Part shown: one piece after another, positions 38,601 through 49,640 of the stretch | Position numbering within the stretch: position 1 is the first letter of the stretch | Layout: each line of letters opens with the position of its first letter | Origin: Prinia subflava | Lineage: Eukaryota; Chordata; Aves; Passeriformes; Cisticolidae | NCBI RefSeq assembly: GCF_021018805.1 | Contig: NC_086247.1 | Location: forward strand, 119,509,094 to 119,573,093 | DNA: 64,000 bases | Direction: 5' to 3' | Translations under genes and position numbers: made by a program | Notes under the pieces: generated by a model | What the model saw: the letters and a program-made list of their open reading frames with translations, nothing else | Databases searched by the model: none | What the model was told of the DNA's origin: nothing

Positions 38601-41528
38601 TGTACACTCTAAGACTGCAGTTTTCATAAATTTGAACATCCTTCTCTGAGCCTTTTAGCTCAAGACAAATACAAGAATGAGTTGGTGTCACTCCAGAAAA
38701 TTTTCTCAGTGAAGAGTCACATACAGATCCTCAGTCTTCATGTTCTATTTAATAATAAATTATTAATTTTGCAATAATAAAATAACTGAGCATGTGATAG
38801 TAGTGACAACATATTGGATAGTCATTATTAATGGACAAATAGGAATTCAGGATAAGGTATACAGGGAGTTCACTGCAAAAAGACATTAATGTGCAATTAC
38901 TTTTATAGAGGGAACACCTTTTGCTAGCTAACTTCCTGTAAAACATACATTTGAGCTTACAGACATATTAGCAATTGGATCCCTCACAAGGTTATGGACA
39001 AAGCTTGTCTCCTAGTTTTGCAAAACATGCTGAAAATTACCAAGGGCATTCAAAAGTTTTGTTTGTTGTGGTTTAATTCCATCACATTTTTAAAAATAAA
39101 AAAAAAAGGAGGGGGGAAGGGTACTTGTAAAGAGATGACTAATTCGGAAATACATCAGAGATGGATTTTTCTCATAGAATTTTAGAATTCTCTTGTAATC
39201 CTTCACTGTGAGCAAAAACTTCAGATGCTTAGTTGAGGAGGAAAAAAGATCTCTTTATCCGTTTATAAACTGAAAACTTATTTGGCTGTATTTTAACTAA
39301 CATTTCAGCCAAAAAATGGCTGGTTTTCATTATTGCTGCTTTATCTTTGTATGTTTATCTTTATATGTTTATCTACTAAAACTCGAGTGCCTTTCACTTA
39401 CAGTGTGCTGCGAAAGTTTGGAAATGAAGCACCTTGAAGCACAGAGCAATTCAGAGTCCACGTTTCGAGTGTTACGTCAAGCGCATGCATTCTTTATTTC
39501 CCAAGTCAAGGTGGACACAAGCAGGCACAGGATATGCTTTAGATGACATTATGTTCTTATCTCACCTTTTGCTTTTCTTACTGCTTTTTGCTCATCAAAA
39601 TTCTTCCTGCTTCCACGCCCTGCCCAGACAGCCCGTGCTGCCATCATTGCCCAGTGCAGGTCCAGAGAATAGTTTCAGGCAGAGGGCACCCCAAGAGGGT
39701 CACCTTGTCCAGCCTCCTGCTCCAGCCAGGACTAAATGCACTATCAGAGCAGGCTGCTGGGGCCTTTTTCTAGACAAAGTGTGAAAATCTGCAGTAGCAG
39801 AGGCTGACTCCAGCCAGTTGCTGTGCCTTGCACAGTTCTCCTGCTGGAACCTTACTTCCTTTAGGTCTCATGGAATTTTGTCTCACTGAAACTTGAGCCT
39901 GCAGTCCTCTGTCTTCATGCTGCAAAGTGCGGCAGACCCTTACTACCCTGTAAATAGCTAAAGGCTGAAATTAGACCCCCTGGTAGCCACCTCCTCAGGG
40001 TAAATAAAGCAAGTTCCCCCGATCTCTGATTCTGTGGCTACATTCTCCCTTCAGCCTAGGGAAGATGTCCATAATGCCATCTGTCCTCTGTGCAACTGAC
40101 CCACCTACAGTAAGTCACTGCAGACTCATACAAGAACATGGGTGCCCATTTGTTTGCATTTATTCAATAGTCCAAGCAGATTTCACCAGAAACTGCCTCA
40201 GACAAAAATTAGGTGCAAAAATTTTGTATTCCCCTCACAACAGGGATCTTTCTAAGCCCTCTGGGGATTGTATGGGTGAACCCTAATATCTGACCCTATG
40301 CAAATCAGTTAATTTTTCTATGTAATGTTTGTCCTATTTGATAATTACTCTGCACAAGAAACATGCCAGTACAGATGTGCTGCTGAAATTCAGTGCTCCT
40401 GTGCTCAGTGCTACACAGGGAAGCCACAGACCCTTCCCTCATCCAGCTCAATCCAATCTACACTCCAAAACATCCTGTTGTAATTGGAGCATTGCATCTT
40501 TAAAACAAGTCTCCCTGAGATAAAGAACTGTCTATGAAGAGGGAAAAAAGAAAGAGGTATTAAAAGTTGCAGCTGATTGTGCTTTCAATCAAGAACTTGT
40601 CCTGGGTGAGACCAGGTGAGACCAAAGTTTAAAACTCTGGAATGTAACACATGCAGATGCCAGGGCATTATTGTCTGTTTTATCATTTTCTACTTGTCAC
40701 ACTTTATGGGCATTTGCCCACAGAAACAGATCAGAATTAACAGAACCAGTTAGAAGTGACACTGAATATCAAACAGAAAATGATACGTACAAAACTTAAT
40801 CATCTTTCAGTGCATAGCAAGTAAAAAATATTCTTTTTCAAGACCTTTCTTAAATAACAAAAAAAAGTATTTGCAGGAAAACAAATCCCAGTTTCTCTTG
40901 AAAAAATTGTTGTCAAAAGCTCAAATTTTAATAATTACTGACCCTCATTGGAAACTTTTCAATCAGCTGCATTTTGCCTTTCTAAGAAGACGTTATAAAA
41001 TCATGCTTTTCCAAGTATCTCTATACTCTTTTTTTTTTTTCCTCTAACATTCACTTACATTTGCAAATTTTTACAAATATTTTTGGTAAGGTTTTTTACT
41101 TTTGCTGAAGTATGTACTGCAGGTTTTTTTATAGGGCAGTACAAAGTCTTCTCAAAATAGTATAAACTAAATGAAAAAATGGCTTAATTAATTACTAAAT
41201 ATTAGAATATCTACTGAATTGCAGTAGCTGGGAAAAGTTCCATGCTGCACAACATTAACAAGTAAAAAGCCAAAACAAACACTTAGTGATGCACAGCAAT
41301 GTCCTAAATTTGATTCTCATCCTTGAAGAAAAACTTGAAATGTGAGGGAGAGCTGAGGGGTGCTAATAGAGTGTCAAAAAGAAAGAAACCATCAATCAAA
41401 TTTATATACCCATATCACCACCTTAAGGCGTGCAGCTTGAAATCTTATTCAGGTGATAAATTCTTTCTGGTATGATTGCTTAGGAACAGCAGAAGTTACT
41501 TCTGCCTTGCAGTCTCAAAGATGAGGAA

Positions 41529-41552
41529 AAACACACACACACTCACACACAT
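41529..41552. repeat. Short (CA)n-rich stretch
   Basis: AAACACACACACACTCACACACAT: a short interrupted CA dinucleotide repeat. CA-rich sequence continues less regularly to about 41590. Confidence 0.8.
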
Positions 41553-44500
41553 ACCCTCCCCACATACACAAACAGATCCACACATACAGAGCCGTGTACC
41601 AATCTGCACTTTGTGCAACACATCTCTCTCTCCTACTAATAGCCATAGGAGATACTTGTCAACATTGGATTGCAATGGCAAGGAATCTGGTCATTCAAAC
41701 AAACTGTAAAATAAACCTTAATTTAGTGTTTATATTGGATTTTCAGCCAATATTATTTCTACATGAGTTTTCTAAAGTAACTCATTTATTCAAAGTAGAT
41801 CAGAAAACTGAAAAGTATTCAGAGCAATGGGAATTCCTGCAGTTCTGTGATACAAGAGAAATAGAGCTCATGTCCTTAGCTGCAGTGAAAGAAAAGTTCA
41901 TTTTGACCTGGAAACCAAATGATAACAAAGAACACAGTACTGGAACTTTTCTGACATGATACTGAGTTGCCTTAAACTGAGGTCAAGGAAGGATCTGGTG
42001 TAGCACATTTTTTCTGTTCTGGTTTGTAAGACTTCATTTGGAAAAAACTAGCTCATGTTAAATCTGACATATAAAATTACTGGTGCTGATGGGCTTTTCC
42101 AGTGTGGTAAAACATTCAACTGACATTAGTTTTGACAGAGCTTGTGAAAATGAACTTTTATTATTATTTTTTTTTCTTCTGCTAATGGGCACAGATTTAT
42201 TGATCTGTAGAAAATAGTGCCCATCTGAAGCATATTGCCCATATTCTTTGTGGTCATAGAGCAGCACAAGAGTTGCAGATATCTGTGGTAAAACTCTCCA
42301 TCTTGTTACTTACACTAATACACCTCGTACTCATACTATTACAAAACTTTAATAAGTTTGACTAGTGGCTGCAATTTTCAAAATATCCTGCAATGCTCTG
42401 AAATTAAAAATATGATGTAAAAATAAAGACCACGAAAGAAATACAGCTTGTGCTGATCTGAGAGACTACATTTCTCATTCTCAATTAGCAGTTTTTACCA
42501 AAAGAATGGCTAGTTTTATTACAATGTGCAGAAATCTTTCAGTAAATTAAAAGTTGTATGTTTTCAATGGAGACACTTATTTTAACACTGGAAGTTGATG
42601 CTACAAGGAAACATCAGGCCATAAAATAAAGAATGGAAGTGCGGATGGAATAAACAGTGTTGTGTTAAGTAAATGATACTTTCCTGGCTCTGTCAGGATT
42701 CAAAAGACCTAAAAAGCAAAATGTGTGTCACTGGGACTGAAAAATAATTCATGCTGTTTGACAATACAGGCTTTAGAAATGTGTTTGGAGGAAGTAGAGA
42801 GGGAGCAAGCACCACAACACAAAAATTCCATGCCCCGTTTAAAAACAAACACAAGCACCCATGTAGAGAAGAAATCACACATTAATAGAGATCCAAGGTT
42901 CATCAGTCTCTGGGATCACTGTGGCTGAACAAGTAGTTTTTCAAGAGGGCACATTCCAAACCTAGAGATGTTGAAAAATATGTGGGTGCTCAAAGGACTG
43001 AAAAGAGGATAATTCCACAGATTTTATCAACTCAGCTCTCCTATTCACTGCAATAAGCTTTGGATCAGGCTCAACATCCAAATGTAGTCCTCACTCATTA
43101 AAATTGGCTGGTCACACTGGAAACTGTTTGGGCAAGGTACCCCACCCATAAACAGAGCGTTTGGGGAGAGTATGGTAGTAAGCAACAAATAATTTGTCCC
43201 TTTGCCAAGACTAGGGGTTTTGTCTCTTGCTTGTTCACCCTCGGAGACAATAAAACGAGGGTTACTAAGGTAAAATCTCTGAAGCAATCTAGGAAGGAAT
43301 GCCACATGAATGAGAAATAAGAGGATAAGGGTTACTTCAATTTTGAAGTAAAAAGTGGAAGAAATGACTAAGAAACAGGGTACAGAGAGCCACTAGTAGA
43401 TGGATGCAGCATTTCCAACAGTTCTTTGCTCTGGGATCTTGTAAGTAGGAAGAAGAACAGAAAGGAAATACAAACCTGAGTGTGGAAAGGGAGTTCCACT
43501 ATGGAAATTGCCACATCATCTAGGTGGAAGGCAAAGATATGCAAGTCCATTTGCAGGAGAAAGAGAGCATAAACAGAGTTAAGTGGATATTAATGAACGC
43601 TAAACAAGGATGGCAAGCCTGCTCTGAACTTACAAATCACATCCGCATTAATACCAAATGAGTTCATTAAGATTAACATTATTATGATGAGTATCAAAGG
43701 GATTAAAAGAGATTATGGTAAATAAGAGAGTCAGATAGGAATGAGATGTAATTACCTTCCTATCTGGTTTATCTGTAGCTGCAGAGAAAGACCCAGCATT
43801 CACTTCACACTGGAGGAACCTAACTCACATTTTGATCTGAAGAGTAATTTTCAGCAAAGCTGATCTCAACAGTTTGGGCTGAACATGGCCCAGGCATGTG
43901 CAGGACGAACAAAAGAAGGGTGGGAAGGTGAGAGTACAGCGAGGTGGGGAAGGGCACAGGAGGTTGCTTTGCCCCGGCACCCCCACACAAGGGCAGGAAA
44001 CAACTTGGTCTTCCTGCCTGCTGTGTCCAAAACTTTACGAGCGGCCAACCCTGCCACAACCTCTGTCCAACACCTGACCTGCTCTGATCCCAGCACGCAG
44101 GACATCAGCTCTGAAAGCTTCACAGGGCTTCACAAACATCAACCAAGTCTTCCAAAAAGTTTCAAGGGAAAGGTCTCAAATTAGAGCTACAAAACCTGAG
44201 GAATTCAGGAGCAGAGGGATCACATTCAGTGCAATAAAAACACGCTGTCTGATATTTACCTCTTTCTTTTGTACTGCAACAACAGAGCCAATTCTTTTGT
44301 GCATGCAGAGACCAGCTAAGGAGCACCAAATTATAGCTTAAAATCACACAGCTTACAGAGCAGGTATTCTGCCAATGCACACATTCAGCAATGAAGGCGG
44401 AAATGTTTCTTGGGATCTTGGTGGGGAAAATTTACTGGGACTCGTCCAGCCGGGCTCTGCGAGGAGCAGATTGCCTTTCTTCACAGGCCGACCACGCACA

Positions 44501-44962
44501 GTTGGCTCTCCAGTGCAAACATCACTCCCAAGCTCTGGTGTGTTTGGCCTCTGGTTTGTTTGACAGGTTACATGCGCTTCTGAATATATCTTCTGATGCT
44601 CATTTTCAGAACACTGTTAACATTTCTCTTGGCTGCTGTTTAAAAATTAGGTCCCTCGAGATATCATCCTTCAATAAGAATATTCTCTTGCCAAAAGACC
44701 CAGCTTCAAAATGTGGCACTTGACTGTCATGGCTGTTGACCTCTGACCATGAAGCTGCAAGTCCTCTGGCAAACCTGTGCATTGGGTGCCAGCAACTAGC
44801 AGCAGAGGAATCCAAATGGGCAGCTACTTTCCTTTTTCTGTTGTTGTCCAAAAAGAATATGTATTTCAAAAGCATCTGTCAAGCACAACCAGAGATGTCT
44901 GACTCTCATTTGGACAGTTATACTTCATTAATTATATGTTTTGTTGCTTCAACAACCAATAT

Positions 44963-44981
44963 ACATACACACACACACACC
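44963..44981. repeat. Short (CA)n microsatellite
   Basis: Roughly eight CA dinucleotides following ATACATA. It is simple sequence in intron 1. Confidence 0.85.
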
Positions 44982-47449
44982 TGTGTGGAATTCACAACTG
45001 CAGCTTTTTGCAAGAAGCTTTTACGACTGTTTTTCCTGTGGTGTTGTGTTGAAATCAGTGAAGTAGCAGCAGTAAATTGTAACTTAGAGTTGCAGTGCAC
45101 TTCTGAAAGGCAAGAAGGATTTACATCTTCACGCCTTCTACCTAACTTCACCGAGCATGAACCAGCAGGGTGGGTAATTTGTGACAGTTTCAATAGAGAG
45201 CAGGGTCTTCGATCAGTCCACACTGTCCAGAGCACCAAGTTCTCTTTTGCTGCCCATCCAGACAGGTGACATGTTAATAGCTGGTACCAGACAAGTGAGA
45301 CTCTGATCCCCTGTGGAATGCAGTCTGATACCCAAAGACTTTCAGGCCGCGCTGCACAGCGTGTGTTTTTATAAAAGAAATAGCAAGGATGCATTTCTGC
45401 AGAGGAAAGATTAAGTGTGACAGTCTGTTATCCTCTGCCCAGCACCTTGCCAGCATGGCTAGACACTATCCTAGGACAACACTGATGGACTTTTGCTGAA
45501 CAAAGTCTCCAGCCAGCAAAGGCAGGAAGGGAAAGAGTGAAGACAACTACATCCCAGCATCTAAAGCGGGCAGGCAAAGGGAAGAATCTACTATGCTTTA
45601 TTCTGATGGAATAAAGTGGAGCTACACTTCCCAACATTTCTAGGAGAAAGTATGAGTCAGAAATCCTACGGGAACTCCTGCAGCAGCACAGCTCCCTCCT
45701 CAACCCACACCTCCTCAACAGAGCACTGCGCAATCCAGTCCATATGGTGTATCTGCACTGCAACACGGGCCGGGTGCGGCCTGAGCTGGGCTCTCAAAGG
45801 ATAAAGGTCTGGCCTGTGAGCAATGGTTTGTGCTTGAGCTTCAGATTGAGGAGCTTGAAAATCAGGGCACTCAGGAAAAACCTGTGAATAAAGTGCAGGA
45901 ACATAACAGGGCGACATAAGATGGCTTTGTAGAGGGCTACCAGAGGCAAGGGGAGGCAGAAGCTGGCCATGGGCTCTTGTCTTGTTCAGAAAGAGAAGGG
46001 GAGGCTTTGCCACCAACTGCAGAACAACACTGTTTGTTGTTTTGCTCAGTCAGTCCCCAATACAGGTTGTTAAAAAAAATAAATCGCTAAACCCTCAGAA
46101 GCATGTTTAAGGCTATCTTTAGTTAACCAAGCAAATCTGTAGTCCACTGCAATTCCAGTGGGTACCAGTACAGTGCTTTCCTAGGAGACAAAAATTCCCT
46201 TTGAAAGAGGCACTTCTGAGAGTCATACCTTAACAGCAGACAGCTCTTGACACAGAAACCTGATGCAGAGCTCCTCCGAGCAGGACGGGTATCCTCAGGA
46301 CACCAACACACACCTGATAGCTCACATCCATCCCACATCTAAACACAACCAGTGCCCGAGCATGGGCATCGTGTTAAACTCTGTGGCCCACCCTAAGGAC
46401 AAAGTACTCACAGTGAACTCGTGGAAGAGGTACCTTTCCTCCCTCCACACCAGACCTAGAGAATGTTAGCTATGTGAGAAAAAGACTAAAAGGTCTGTGG
46501 GGAGACTGACTTAACAGGACAAGCACAGTGCTGTCCTGCAAAGGAAATCCATCCAGGCAGGTGCCCCAAGATCCTGGCAGCCCTAGAGAGCAGACCCCTG
46601 ACAGGAGGGGATCTGCTGTGCAGGGTCGGGACCTCCGGGGTCCCAGTAAAGGCAAGGCAGCCACGAGCCCGGAGTAAGCTGAGGATCAGAACACTGCTGA
46701 CAAGTGTTGGGGATGAAAAGCTGAGGCTCGTCGAGATGAGCTCTACAAACCGGCTCCCTTAAACGCTTTATTTTCTACAGCAGATTTCCAACAGTAGAAG
46801 CTTTTACTCGCTCTGCTAGGCTGAGGCTGAACTGCTTTCTTCAAACAGTTTCAAATTCACCAGCCACTCTCGAAGAACCACCCCTTTTTGCCTTTCTCTT
46901 TTCTTTTTGCTCTCTCCGGGCTTTTCATGAAAGAGACATCCAGTTTCAAGCCATTTAAAAAATATCAAAAAACCCCGGTGGAAAATAATTCGCAGCTGTG
47001 ATAATATCACATTTTTTAAAATACCGTAATATAGTTTTACTTTTAATAATAAAAGATAAAAAAGGGGAGTCTGTGAATAATTAGAGAGTGCAGTCTGAAG
47101 CCAGTTACAGTCACTGCAATTGATAATAAACTTAAAGCCCCTTGACAGCAGGTAAATGCTTTGCAACCCTGACCCCCTTCCTCTCACATTACTTAACAAC
47201 CCTGCAGTTCCAGCATTACATCACCGTCCAAGCCATTGGTTCCCGCATTTTAACTCTCTCCCTGTCTCCTCCGATTAGGAACAACATAATGATGGAGGGG
47301 GGGGGACACCAAACCACAACAAACTACCAAACTTCTCTCAAGTTTGCCGTGCTCCTTGTTTGGGTTTGGTTTGGTCGAAAAAACAGCTTCTGCTCCTAAG
47401 AGCTGAGGTTACACGCACCAGAAAACAAACTCTGTAGAAGTGCAAGAGT

Positions 47450-47516
47450 GGGAAAGGGGGACTCGGGAGGGGAGGAGGAGAGGAGGAGGAGGAAGGCGAG
47501 GAGGGGGGAAACTATA
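47450..47516 (+). other. G-rich purine tract with G-quadruplex motif
   Basis: The plus strand has four G-runs of at least three at 47450-47472, separated by loops of 3, 4 and 1 nt. This satisfies the usual G3+N1-7 quadruplex pattern. A GGA/GAGG-rich tract follows to about 47516. It lies in intron 1 about 80-105 bp past the exon 1 donor. The G-rich strand is the template for CREB5, so a quadruplex here could influence polymerase or open the promoter-proximal DNA. The pattern is seen; folding is inferred. Confidence 0.45.
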
Positions 47517-47553
47517 TAGAAATCAGAAAAGGAAAAGAAAATTAAAAACAAAC

Positions 47554-47600
47554 CTCATGGACATCACTGAGCCTGAATTCCCTGCTGAGGTGCAGAACAT
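47554..47600 (-). CDS. CREB5: CREB5 short-isoform first coding exon
   Basis: Read on the minus strand, the start codon at 47600-47598 opens MFCTSAGNSGSVMSM, followed by the two bases AG and then a GTTTGT donor at 47553. From memory, the human short CREB5 isoform begins MFCTSGGNSASVMSM, so 13 of 15 residues agree. The leftover AG joins the G that opens exon 2 to make an Arg codon and give the expected M-R-P-V-P-G junction, which confirms frame and phase. This N-terminus replaces the C2H2 zinc finger and the phosphorylatable transactivation segment of long CREB5; the bZIP domain would be retained. The start context is weak (C at -3, T at +4). The donor has T at +3, which is less usual, but keeps G at +5. 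The recognition rests on recall of the human protein plus the splice phase, which is seen directly. Confidence 0.93.
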
Positions 47601-47645
47601 GAGAGCCCTGGAATGAGTGTATGTAGAACTTGAGCCAAAGCTTAA

Positions 47646-47674
47646 CTAGCCCGAGTGAGTCATATCCTTCCCAT
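47646..47674 (-). other. Two overlapping micro-uORFs before CREB5 start
   Basis: On the minus strand an ATG at 47674 gives Met-Gly-Arg-Ile-stop, ending at 47660. A second ATG at 47663 gives Met-Thr-His-Ser-Gly-stop, ending at 47646. They overlap as ATGA, so the stop of the first contains part of the start of the second. The second stop is 45 nt before the main CREB5 ATG, whose own context is weak. The codons are read directly from sequence. That they lie in the mRNA, and that they affect translation, is inference. Confidence 0.4.
47656..47662. promoter_or_regulatory. AP-1/TRE consensus site TGAGTCA
   Basis: A perfect TGAGTCA heptamer lies 56 nt upstream of the exon 1 start codon. It is the consensus site for JUN/FOS dimers, and ATF2-group proteins such as CREB5 also partner with JUN. 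It overlaps the start codon of the second uORF, so if the leader is transcribed the site sits just downstream of the start point. Binding is not shown by sequence alone. Confidence 0.5.
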
Positions 47675-47693
47675 TTGATTCCCGTCCAAGCGA

Positions 47694-47701
47694 TGATGTA
47701 A
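47694..47701. promoter_or_regulatory. CRE/ATF-like site TGATGTAA
   Basis: TGATGTAA (TTACATCA on the coding strand) resembles the jun2-type and ATF2/JUN-type CRE variants that differ from TGACGTCA by one or two bases. It lies 32 bp from the AP-1 site. Evidence is motif similarity only. Confidence 0.35.
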
Positions 47702-47779
47702 TGCCCTGGCCCTCTCCCTCGCTCCCGCTCGCTGCACTACCTCCCTCCTCCCCTTTTCTCCTTTTTAGCTCAGTGCTGG

Positions 47780-47797
47780 TGAAGTCACCATTTAAAT
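47780..47797 (-). promoter_or_regulatory. TATA-like box beside CRE-like TGACTTCA
   Basis: On the coding strand ATTTAAAT (47797-47790) is followed two bases later by TGACTTCA (47787-47780). The latter lies in an imperfect palindrome with GGTGA/TCACC arms. The A/T octamer could act as a weak TATA element and the second motif is one base from a full CRE. A CCAAT sequence lies further upstream at 47890-47886, which fits a conventional core-promoter arrangement for the short CREB5 transcript. Promoter function is inferred. Confidence 0.4.
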
Positions 47798-47885
47798 CTG
47801 GCAGCGCTGAAGCAAAAACTTCAATGTAACCAAAACAGCCCCAGGCCAAGTTCCAGACGTACTGAGACTCGGTGGTGCAATTGCC

Positions 47886-47890
47886 ATTGG
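47886..47890 (-). promoter_or_regulatory. CCAAT box on coding strand
   Basis: The minus strand reads TTTCCAATGGC here, a CCAAT pentamer about 90 bp upstream of the TATA-like box. Such sites bind NF-Y in many promoters. It gains weight only from its position at the edge of the CpG island and upstream of exon 1. Confidence 0.35.
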
Positions 47891-47919
47891 AAACGAGTAA
47901 ACAGAGAGAGAAACAGTGC

Positions 47920-48290
47920 TGCCTGTGAAGGGCCTGCGCAGCTGCCCGCCGGAGCGCAGGAAAACCCCGGGACCAGGGACGGGGCTGACAGGACTGACCG
48001 GGGATCACTGCGGGTCCTGCCCCGCTCCCAGCCCCGCAGGGGCCGCGCTGCGGGAAGATCCGGCCTCGGGAAGAGGAAGGAGATGGAGCCCGAGCTGGGG
48101 AGGGCGGCGGGGCAGCCGGGCAGCGGGGATGAGTGTGGGGGTCTGGAGATGGAGAGCGCTGCTCCGCAGGTTCTGCCTTAGCCCGGGATTTCTCTGCCCC
48201 AGCGGAGCACAGCTGGAATTGAGCTCCGGGCTTTTGGAGGAAAACGACGGAGCTGTTTCTTGCACCGTATTCCTCCGTACGCAGACACAG
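47920..48290. promoter_or_regulatory. CpG island at CREB5 internal promoter
   Basis: This is the only clearly CpG-rich, GC-rich stretch in the window, with many CG dinucleotides and GC-box-like GGGCGG runs. It begins about 320 bp upstream of the exon 1 start codon. In vertebrates such islands mark promoters, so it supports a real internal start for short CREB5. The open frames crossing it on both strands (up to 222 codons) are expected in stop-poor GC-rich DNA and show no recognisable protein. It could also give rise to a divergent plus-strand noncoding transcript, for which there is no direct evidence. Confidence 0.75.
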
Positions 48291-49309
48291 GTGCAAGGCA
48301 CCTTCTTTCCCCACAACAGAAAAAAAGTACCAGAAAAGCCATACAGCACAGCAAGCTTACAACTAACTCACCGCTGTGCTGCTCTTACTGCCTTTGCAGC
48401 GTTTCTCTCACAAGTCTGGTTTCTTTAACATTCTTAGAGAATGTTTCTGAATGGAACTTATAATAAACTTTCACACACACAAGGATAAGCTGTTGTGGGG
48501 CAAAATGCTCTGCCTCATCAAAGTGCTCCTGATGTTAAATGCTACAGCGGCTGTGGCTGAAATACCTCTCATGTCCTCCCCCACAGAGGGCTTTCTCTCT
48601 TCATCACTCCCAATTGACTGTAGTCAATGCAGTACCAAGCAGTTGGTCCACAAAAAAATGCAAAACCTATGTAATAATAATCATAATCATCATCATAAAA
48701 ATATCTAAGCACACACAGGGGCCCTGTGCAATTCAAAGACTCATAGTTCCAACATCAAACTGCAGATGTAATTATTAAAGGCTCGTGAAACACCGTAACA
48801 GTATTTAAAAGTGTCTCCTTTATAGATCAAGATTTTTTTCACAAAGCCACTTCATACCTCACATCTCTGAGTGAAACTCGCTTTTCCAACACTCAGTGGA
48901 GGCACTTATGCCCCCCAAATTTAGAAAACAGTAGGAAAACAGCAAAGTCAGTGTGCTTCCTTTTCTTCCTTATGATGATGTGAGTTTATGGAAAATCAAT
49001 TTCTATTGCCTAGCAGCATTCTACCACACTGGGGTTTTTTTGGGGGTGAGTTCTTTAATTGACCACAGCAGCAGTGCAACAGAGATTATTGTAAAGTATG
49101 AAAATCTCCCCCTGAGAATACTCCTATGGTTTTAAATTATCTTAAGAATATATTTCTGTCGATCAACACAGTTGTAGTTTGATCTTGAATTCAAGTAGAT
49201 TCAGTCATGAATTCAAAAGATTTTTTAAGATATATATGATTTTTACAGATAGAATGAGAGGAGGAGAAAACTAAGGGTTTGCCTTATTCAATTAAAAAAA
49301 GCACAGTTC

Positions 49310-49640
49310 TCCACAGCAACCTGACCTGCTGGATGACATCCTCAATTGATACTGATGCTGCAGCCACTCAGAGTGACACCTTTATCAAGCAAGGCAGCTC
49401 TGAATTAGAGGTGATCAGCCATAATTATTACTGGCGCCACTGAAGCCTGTGACTTGACAGCATCAGATGTGGTTGTTATAAAGTTTGGTCCATAGTGTCA
49501 ATGGCCTGTATAACTCATTTATGTCTGAATTACCAGCTATTGATTTTTTGTCTTCTGTCATGTAATAAAATAAAAGTTAGATCATTCCTAAAGCCCTGTT
49601 AATTCCAGCTTTGCTGATAGTTTCATTTTAAGCTTATCCC
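49310..49640. promoter_or_regulatory. Candidate conserved enhancer upstream of internal promoter
   Basis: A unique, balanced-composition stretch 1.7 kb upstream of the short-isoform start. It has closely packed factor-like motifs: TCAATTGATA, TTTATCAAG, CCATAATTATTACTGG, GACTTGACAG and AACTCATTTATGTC. It contains no simple repeats and differs in texture from neighbouring low-complexity DNA. The enhancer assignment is inference from appearance and position. Confidence 0.25.

Larger units (their letters stand above)
18950..47553 (-). other. CREB5: CREB5 intron 1 of the short isoform
   Basis: A ~28.6-kb intron from the GTTTGT donor at 47553 to the TTCTAG acceptor above exon 2. No additional CREB5 exon or other gene is recognised. 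It contains the 70-bp minisatellite, the TATAGA array, an ancient interspersed repeat and small CA repeats listed separately. GC-richer patches at 21600-22070, 43880-44120 and 45620-46020 hold frames of 100-150 codons on both strands that look like chance. A G-run lies at 47298-47307. The rest is AT-rich unique sequence. Confidence 0.85.
47601..47765 (-). promoter_or_regulatory. CREB5: Probable 5' leader of short CREB5 mRNA
   Basis: This is the stretch immediately upstream of the exon 1 start codon, with no splice acceptor I can recognise. It would be 5' untranslated leader if transcription starts near 47762, about 30 nt past the TATA-like ATTTAAAT at 47797-47790. On the coding strand its upper part is rich in AG purines. 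It contains two very short uORFs and an AP-1 consensus TGAGTCA at 47656-47662. No further ATG occurs between the second uORF and the main start. The transcription start is inferred from spacing only; initiation in the CpG island further upstream would lengthen the leader. Confidence 0.55.

Noticed and set aside
44736..45394. Overlapping 177-codon plus and 158-codon minus frames
   Set aside because: Open on both strands over the same DNA, includes a CA repeat, and matches no known protein.
47646..48314. 222-codon minus-strand frame through the CpG island
   Set aside because: Stop-poor GC-rich DNA; it ends in a different frame from CREB5 and has no recognisable domain. Treated as promoter/leader.
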